From contig JAAZVD010000029.1 in NCBI GenBank assembly GCA_018623785.1, positions 1 to 10,787 on the forward strand: a DNA stretch of 10,787 nucleotides, read 5' to 3'. Numbering within the stretch: the stretch's first letter is position 1; every line of letters starts with the position of its first letter. Origin of the DNA: Bacteroidota bacterium. Lineage in GTDB: Bacteria; Bacteroidota; Rhodothermia; Rhodothermales; UBA10348. The notes beneath the pieces were generated by a model that was not told the origin of the DNA, did no database searches, and saw only the letters and a program-made list of their open reading frames with translations. The position numbers and the translations under genes were made by a program. Below, one piece after another: positions 7,548-10,787 of this stretch.

Positions 7548-8378
7548 TTAGAAGCGAGCTATGACCCGCTCGATCAGGCGCTGAAGAGGATCACTGGCCC
7601 GCGCAGCTGCCGCGAGTACATCTTCAATACTGATGGGAGCGAGATTATCCGGATCACACTCATCCGTGACCACCGAAAATGCCAAGACTCGCATTCCCAT
7701 GTGATTCGCAACGAGCACTTCAGGAACAGTACTCATACCCACGACATCGGCACCCATTCGTGACAACATTCGGTATTCCGCCCTTGTCTCCAGATTGGGC
7801 CCCACGACAGAAACATATACACCGTTAGACAGCGCGATCCCTTCCGTCATGGCAGCGTCATAGGCCAATGCCCGGAGTTCCTTGTCGTAGGGATCACTCA
7901 TATCTGGAAAACGCGGACCCCAGGCCAAATGATTTGGCCCTTCCAGCGGGTTGACCCCCATCAGATTAATGTGGTCTTCAATCATCACGATGTCACCCGC
8001 AGAAAACGCTGGATTCATAGCCCCGCAGGCGTTGGAGATGATCAGGTTCTTAACGCCTAGACTACCTAGGACACGCACGGGAATGGTGACTTCTTTTGCA
8101 TCATACCCTTCGTACAGATGAGCCCTACCGTTCAGCATCAGAACCTGTGACCCGCCCAATCTTCCCTTGATGAGGGTACCTTGATGCGAATCTACCGTCA
8201 GTTCTGGGAAACCCGGAATGTCGGTATATGGCAATACGCTCTCCTCATCCGCGACCGACGCCAAACCGCTCAGTCCTGTGCCCAGAATGACGGCCGTTTC
8301 AGGAATGGCGCCAAACTGTTCACGAACATAGCGAGCGGCTTCCTCAACCAGAAGGACGTAGTCATGTATTGGCTTCAC
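7548..8378 (-). CDS. punA: Purine-nucleoside phosphorylase, trimeric class
   Basis: Cleaves purine nucleosides with phosphate to free base and (deoxy)ribose-1-phosphate in cytosolic purine salvage. The 276-residue length fits the homotrimeric family (human PNP type). Visible features: phosphate-binding GTGLSGL (33-39, a variant of GSGLG), GRAHLYEGY (84-92, with the active-site His87), ISNACGAMNP (114-123), GPNLETRAE (193-201, Glu197 equivalent to human Glu201), GMSTVPE (214-220, Ser216 equivalent to human Ser220) and VTDEC, where Asp239 takes the place of the human Asn243 that reads the 6-oxo group and N7. That change could alter base preference; see findings. The start is GTG, overlapping the upstream DivIVA stop in a GTGA arrangement, with AGGAG seven bases ahead, so translation is probably coupled. 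A 205-bp gap then separates it from ileS. Confidence 0.96.
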   Translation of the reverse strand: MKPIHDYVLLVEEAARYVREQFGAIPETAVILGTGLSGLASVADEESVLPYTDIPGFPELTVDSHQGTLIKGRLGGSQVLMLNGRAHLYEGYDAKEVTIPVRVLGSLGVKNLIISNACGAMNPAFSAGDIVMIEDHINLMGVNPLEGPNHLAWGPRFPDMSDPYDKELRALAYDAAMTEGIALSNGVYVSVVGPNLETRAEYRMLSRMGADVVGMSTVPEVLVANHMGMRVLAFSVVTDECDPDNLAPISIEDVLAAAARASDPLQRLIERVIARF

Positions 8379-9304
8379 AGGCGGGCTCCTGCGTCATCAT
8401 TGGCGTCCTGCTCCTCATCGAGACCCTTCAGTATCTCGTGTATCTTGCGGATCTCATCGTCACCATCGTCTTCTGGTGACGTCGCATTGTAAGTTTCAGA
8501 AGCGGCTCCGGAGTCGGCGGGAGTTTGACTATCTACCGACGCTATCGATACGGTGCCCTTAGCCTCATCTCCGAGGTCGTCGTTTCCGAAGTCGTCATCT
8601 CCAAGATCGTCGTCTCCTCGGTTGTCTGCCTCCGGTGTTGCCTCGTCGTTTCCTCTTCCGTAATGACCAGTCACGACTGGTTCAACTTCCTCGGCATGCA
8701 GCCCAACGTCCTCAGCAGCAGCATTCTCCCCTGAGGCGTGCGCTTCTTCGACCTCGGTATCAGGAACACGATCAGCTACATCATCACGGTACATCTCAAT
8801 CTCCTTTCCGCCAATCACTTTTTCATCACGTGACCCCGGCAGAACACGCTCAGCCGATCCGGCCTCAAAGTGACGGAGTATTTCCATCTCTGAAACCAGG
8901 AAGGAGCGTAGCTTGGCTACGATCTCCTGTTGACGTACCGCATACCTGGCGGTCTCGCGCTTCATGTCCAGCCGGCTCATATCGGCCTCTTTCTGAAGAC
9001 GAACTATTTTATCCTCTGCTTCTTCGAGTAATGCTGCAGCTTTACGCTCGGCATTTTCCACGGTCTCCCGGGCGCTTGTCCGAGCCGTTTGTAGTGCATC
9101 GCCGAGCGCTTCCTCTACTTTCATGTAGTGGTCCAGCTTGAGTTGCTGTTCATCCAGCCGCTCCTGACTGCGACGCAGATCGTCTACCAATTCCTGCCAT
9201 TGCATAGCTATGACCTGAAGAAACGAATCCACTTCATCAGGGTCGTAGCCACGGAATGAGCGGGCGAACTCCTGCTTTTTAATATCCAGGGCTGTGATCT
9301 TCAT
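8375..9304 (-). CDS. DivIVA-domain protein with long acidic C-terminal tail
   Basis: DivIVA-family coiled-coil protein; such proteins bind curved membranes at poles or septa and recruit partners. The 309-residue product starts MKITALDIKKQEF and carries Phe17-Arg18 followed by GYDPDEVDSFL. Phe17 and Arg18 fall at the same positions as the membrane-inserting pair of Bacillus subtilis DivIVA, which supports ATG at 9304 over an in-frame upstream TTG at 9370. Coiled coil spans about 32-155. From about 165 the chain becomes very acidic and apparently disordered, including a Gly-Asp repeat (about 227-246), and ends in a short predicted helix, DDEIRKIHEILKGLDEE. Function of the tail is unknown. It lies 89 nt after yggS, with a weak AGAAGG three bases before the start, and shares GTGA with punA. 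A role in envelope organisation is inferred from the family only. Confidence 0.9.
   Translation of the reverse strand: MKITALDIKKQEFARSFRGYDPDEVDSFLQVIAMQWQELVDDLRRSQERLDEQQLKLDHYMKVEEALGDALQTARTSARETVENAERKAAALLEEAEDKIVRLQKEADMSRLDMKRETARYAVRQQEIVAKLRSFLVSEMEILRHFEAGSAERVLPGSRDEKVIGGKEIEMYRDDVADRVPDTEVEEAHASGENAAAEDVGLHAEEVEPVVTGHYGRGNDEATPEADNRGDDDLGDDDFGNDDLGDEAKGTVSIASVDSQTPADSGAASETYNATSPEDDGDDEIRKIHEILKGLDEEQDANDDAGARL
8386..8390 (-). promoter_or_regulatory. Ribosome binding site of punA inside the DivIVA gene
   Basis: AGGAG on the minus strand, seven bases before the GTG at 8378 and inside the last codons of the DivIVA gene. It supports the GTG start and the four-base GTGA overlap. 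Confidence 0.75.
8568..8627 (-). repeat. 15-bp in-frame tandem repeat encoding a Gly-Asp stretch
   Basis: Four consecutive 15-bp units, three well matched (starting 8568, 8583 and 8598) and a fourth degenerate (8613), inside the acidic tail of the DivIVA-domain protein. They encode GDDDL, GDDDF and GNDDL-like pentapeptides. The unit length is a multiple of three, so copy-number change would alter tail length without a frameshift. Confidence 0.75.
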
Positions 9305-9368
9305 GGGCCTTCTGCCGAAACGGACGGTGAAAAGGTGACAACGGGGTTCGAGCTGTCTGGAAGATACC

Positions 9369-9388
9369 AAAAACCGGCTAGCAACCGG
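9369..9388 (-). terminator. Weak candidate intrinsic terminator after yggS
   Basis: Just after the yggS stop, the minus strand has CCGGT, a five-base loop, then GCCGG followed at once by TTTTT. The stem is only about five pairs (one G-T), so termination would be partial at best. If real, it would reduce read-through from yggS into the DivIVA gene. No convincing separate promoter was seen between it and the DivIVA start. Confidence 0.3.
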
Positions 9389-9393
9389 ATACG

Positions 9394-10095
9394 CTATCGT
9401 GATCCGAAAATGGCACTGCCGATACGCACGTGCGTGGCACCCTCTTCAATGGCAACGTCAAAGTCACCGCTCATACCCATCGACAAAAAAGGCTTTCCGT
9501 CCACAAACCGGTCAGCTACTGTTTCTGATAGCAGACGCAGTCGAGCCATTTCCGGCCGAACCTCCTCTGGATCGTCTGCCGGAGAAGCCAGTGTCATCAA
9601 ACCCCGGAGGCGCAATCGGCCGTGAGTGGATACATCATCCATAAGGGCGTCCAGCATCGCAGGATCTACACCGAACTTTGAGTCCTCACCTGACACATTG
9701 ACCTGAATCAAGCAGTCCAGCGTTGCATCAACCGCTTCCAATCGCTTCTGCAATTCTGTGCCTAATCGGGCACTGTCCAATGCATGGAATAAGGATACTC
9801 TTCCGGCAATGTCCTTTACCTTGTTCCGCTGCAAGTGACCAATGTGATGCCACTCAATCGGATGAGCCTCTGTACCCCGTCCCAAATGATCCATTTTCCG
9901 AACGAGCTCTTGCACCTTGTTTTCCCCAAAGACGCGTTGGCCAAGGGCTGCAACCTCTAGTATGGCATCTTCGGGAAACGTCTTTGAAACGGCAACCAGT
10001 TGGACCTCTTCGGAACGCCTGCCAGAACGAGCTGCGGCAGCACGGATTCGTTCTCGGATGCTTTCAAGACGCTCTTTTCGATCAGATGGGTGCAT
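9394..10095 (-). CDS. yggS: YggS/PLPBP family pyridoxal-phosphate homeostasis protein
   Basis: Single-domain PLP-binding TIM-barrel protein with no known enzyme activity that buffers PLP and affects amino-acid metabolism. The 233-residue product has the family length and motifs: VAVSKTF with the Schiff-base Lys38, FGENKVQE, the WHHIGHLQRNK strand-loop, VNVSGEDSKFG, LRLRGLMTLA and the phosphate-binding C-terminal SMGMSGDFDVAI with VRIGSAIFG. All expected PLP contacts appear intact. The start is the ATG at 10095; the bases before it are C-rich (GTCCACC) with no clear Shine-Dalgarno. It sits between an ABC permease gene (156-nt gap with repeats) and a DivIVA gene, a neighbourhood resembling the yggS/sepF/divIVA clusters of Gram-positive bacteria. 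Its promoter should lie in the 156-nt gap but is not obvious. Confidence 0.96.
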   Translation of the reverse strand: MHPSDRKERLESIRERIRAAAARSGRRSEEVQLVAVSKTFPEDAILEVAALGQRVFGENKVQELVRKMDHLGRGTEAHPIEWHHIGHLQRNKVKDIAGRVSLFHALDSARLGTELQKRLEAVDATLDCLIQVNVSGEDSKFGVDPAMLDALMDDVSTHGRLRLRGLMTLASPADDPEEVRPEMARLRLLSETVADRFVDGKPFLSMGMSGDFDVAIEEGATHVRIGSAIFGSR

Positions 10096-10114
10096 GGTGG
10101 ACGGGACCTAAGGA

Positions 10115-10131
10115 CGGTGGGATTCGGTGGG
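10115..10131. repeat. Short direct repeat CGGTGGG upstream of yggS
   Basis: CGGTGGG occurs at 10115-10121 and again at 10125-10131, ten bases (one helical turn) apart, 20-36 bp ahead of the yggS start. It could be a paired protein site or chance; no known operator is recognised. Confidence 0.35.
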
Positions 10132-10173
10132 CGACAAAATGTTAAAATGATCTGTTGTCCAAAATGGCAAATG

Positions 10174-10237
10174 GGTCTGGCTTCCAATTTGTCAGGCGTG
10201 TCTCTGGTCTGGCTTCCAATCGGTCAGGTGTTGACTC
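10174..10237. repeat. Two-copy 32-bp direct repeat in the permease-yggS gap
   Basis: Units begin at 10174 and 10206. The first 15 bases, GGTCTGGCTTCCAAT, are identical; after a two-base difference GTCAGG is also identical (21 of the first 23 positions match), then similarity fades. A weaker related block may start at 10151 (TCTGTTGTCCAAAATGGCA). GTCTGG also recurs inverted as CCAGAC at 10247-10252. This is the only repeat of its kind in the intergenic DNA here. It fills much of the 156-bp gap (10096-10251) between the permease stop and yggS, which otherwise holds no gene. Confidence 0.8.
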
Positions 10238-10258
10238 GTTCCACTTCCAGACTATACT
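10231..10258 (+). promoter_or_regulatory. Sigma70-like promoter sequence, antisense to the permease gene
   Basis: TTGACT (10231-10236), 16 bases, then TATACT (10253-10258) on the plus strand, close to the classic -35/-10 pair. It overlaps the end of the second 32-bp repeat and the permease stop codon, and would fire into the permease gene in antisense. No believable plus-strand gene follows in the window. Bacteroidota primary sigma factors prefer other elements, so activity is uncertain. Confidence 0.3.
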
Positions 10259-10787
10259 TCAGAGCGTAGGACATCAAGTGCACTTCGGGCATAAACTCCT
10301 CGTGAGTTGAGATGCCCTATGCCAAGTGTCAGTACGATCACGGACCCCATGATCAGCAGCAGGGACGGGACAGGGACCACCAGATCAGCCTCAAACACGA
10401 ACAAGGAAATCATCCATCCCGCGGCCAAGGCCAGTGCAATACCTGTCAAGGAAGCCAAGATGCCCAGGACCGCATATTCAACAGACATGATGCGCAGGAC
10501 GGTACGCCTGGATGCACCAAGCGTTTTGAGGAGTACGCTCTCCTCAATACGCTGAAACCGGCTAATCAGCACTGCACCAGCCAGCACAATCAGCCCGGTC
10601 AGAATGGAAAACAGGGCCATAAAACGGGCTACGAAAGCGATCCGGGAGAAGATGGCATCGAAAACCCCAAGAATCAGGGAGATATCTATGCTGGACACAT
10701 TGGGCTGGCTGCGTACAACGGCGCTCTGGACGCGTGCTGACACCTCCTCCGTATCGGCACGCGTCATCATGACATACCATGCGGGAG
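10252..10787 (-). CDS. FtsX/YbbP-like ABC transporter permease, C-terminal part (partial)
   Basis: The gene runs in from the right edge; about 177 residues of its C-terminus are visible, beginning in frame with PAWYVMMTRAD. It ends with the typical FtsX domain: a membrane helix (FMALFSILTGLIVLAGAVLI), a cytoplasmic loop SRFQRIEESVLLKTLGASRR (the LKTLGAS coupling helix of this family), then two more helices (AVLGILASLTGIALALAAGW and VPSLLLIMGSVIVLTLGI) and a short tail NSRGVYARSALDVLRSEV. The NSR...LDVLR ending resembles YbbP, a large permease that pairs with the ATPase YbbA. Such transporters handle envelope lipids, lipoproteins or peptides rather than small nutrients; the substrate here is unknown. 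The stop is followed by the repeat-bearing gap before yggS. An internal ATG at 10770 is not the start, because the frame stays open to the window edge. Confidence 0.9.
   Translation of the reverse strand, partial: PAWYVMMTRADTEEVSARVQSAVVRSQPNVSSIDISLILGVFDAIFSRIAFVARFMALFSILTGLIVLAGAVLISRFQRIEESVLLKTLGASRRTVLRIMSVEYAVLGILASLTGIALALAAGWMISLFVFEADLVVPVPSLLLIMGSVIVLTLGIGHLNSRGVYARSALDVLRSEV

Noticed and set aside
9305..9370. 22-residue N-terminal extension of the DivIVA protein from an upstream TTG.
   Set aside because: The internal ATG at 9304 puts Phe17-Arg18 at the exact positions known in Bacillus DivIVA, and the extension would overlap the candidate terminator.
10312..10740. Plus-strand open frame (142 codons) downstream of the antisense promoter-like sequence.
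   Set aside because: Its Gln/His-rich, low-hydrophobicity translation is typical of an antisense frame of a membrane protein gene, and it has no ribosome binding site.

Overview
The window looks like a housekeeping segment of a chromosome from a Bacteroidota-related bacterium, most likely the Rhodothermota (Salinibacter/Rhodothermus side). The reasons are a TonB-dependent receptor built as STN + carboxypeptidase-regulatory-like + plug + barrel, a TraR/DksA protein of the cysteine-poor type I associate with that group, a eukaryote-like IleRS2 with a GIHH signature, and the gene neighbourhood yggS / DivIVA / purine nucleoside phosphorylase / ileS / dksA-like / lspA. The lineage is an inference from protein sequence and gene order; no rRNA or marker tree is available here.

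Layout. One large plus-strand gene (103-2973) encodes a FecA-like outer-membrane receptor. Everything else is on the minus strand, read from right to left: the C-terminal part of an FtsX/YbbP-type ABC permease (10252 to the window edge), a 156-bp gap with a tandem repeat, yggS (9394-10095), a DivIVA-domain protein (8375-9304), purine nucleoside phosphorylase (7548-8378, sharing GTGA with the DivIVA gene), a 205-bp gap with a candidate promoter, ileS (4148-7342), a TraR/DksA-family regulator (3706-4119) and lspA (2929-3687). The lspA and receptor genes converge and overlap by 45 bp.

How the genes fit together. ileS, the dksA-like gene and lspA are closely spaced (28 and 18 nt) and probably form one transcript combining translation, stringent-type transcription control and lipoprotein maturation. 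yggS, DivIVA and the phosphorylase form a second group around PLP homeostasis, cell-pole or envelope organisation and purine salvage; the 89-nt yggS-DivIVA gap may hold a weak terminator. The receptor is a separate uptake or signalling unit whose partners, if any, lie left of the window.

No prophage, transposon, CRISPR array, toxin-antitoxin pair or RNA gene was found, and I see no clearly undescribed multi-gene system. The points most worth a second look are the swapped HIGH motif of the IleRS, active-site or metal-site substitutions in the phosphorylase and the DksA-like protein, the receptor/lspA overlap, and the direct repeats at 10174-10237 abutting a promoter-like sequence that points antisense into the permease gene.
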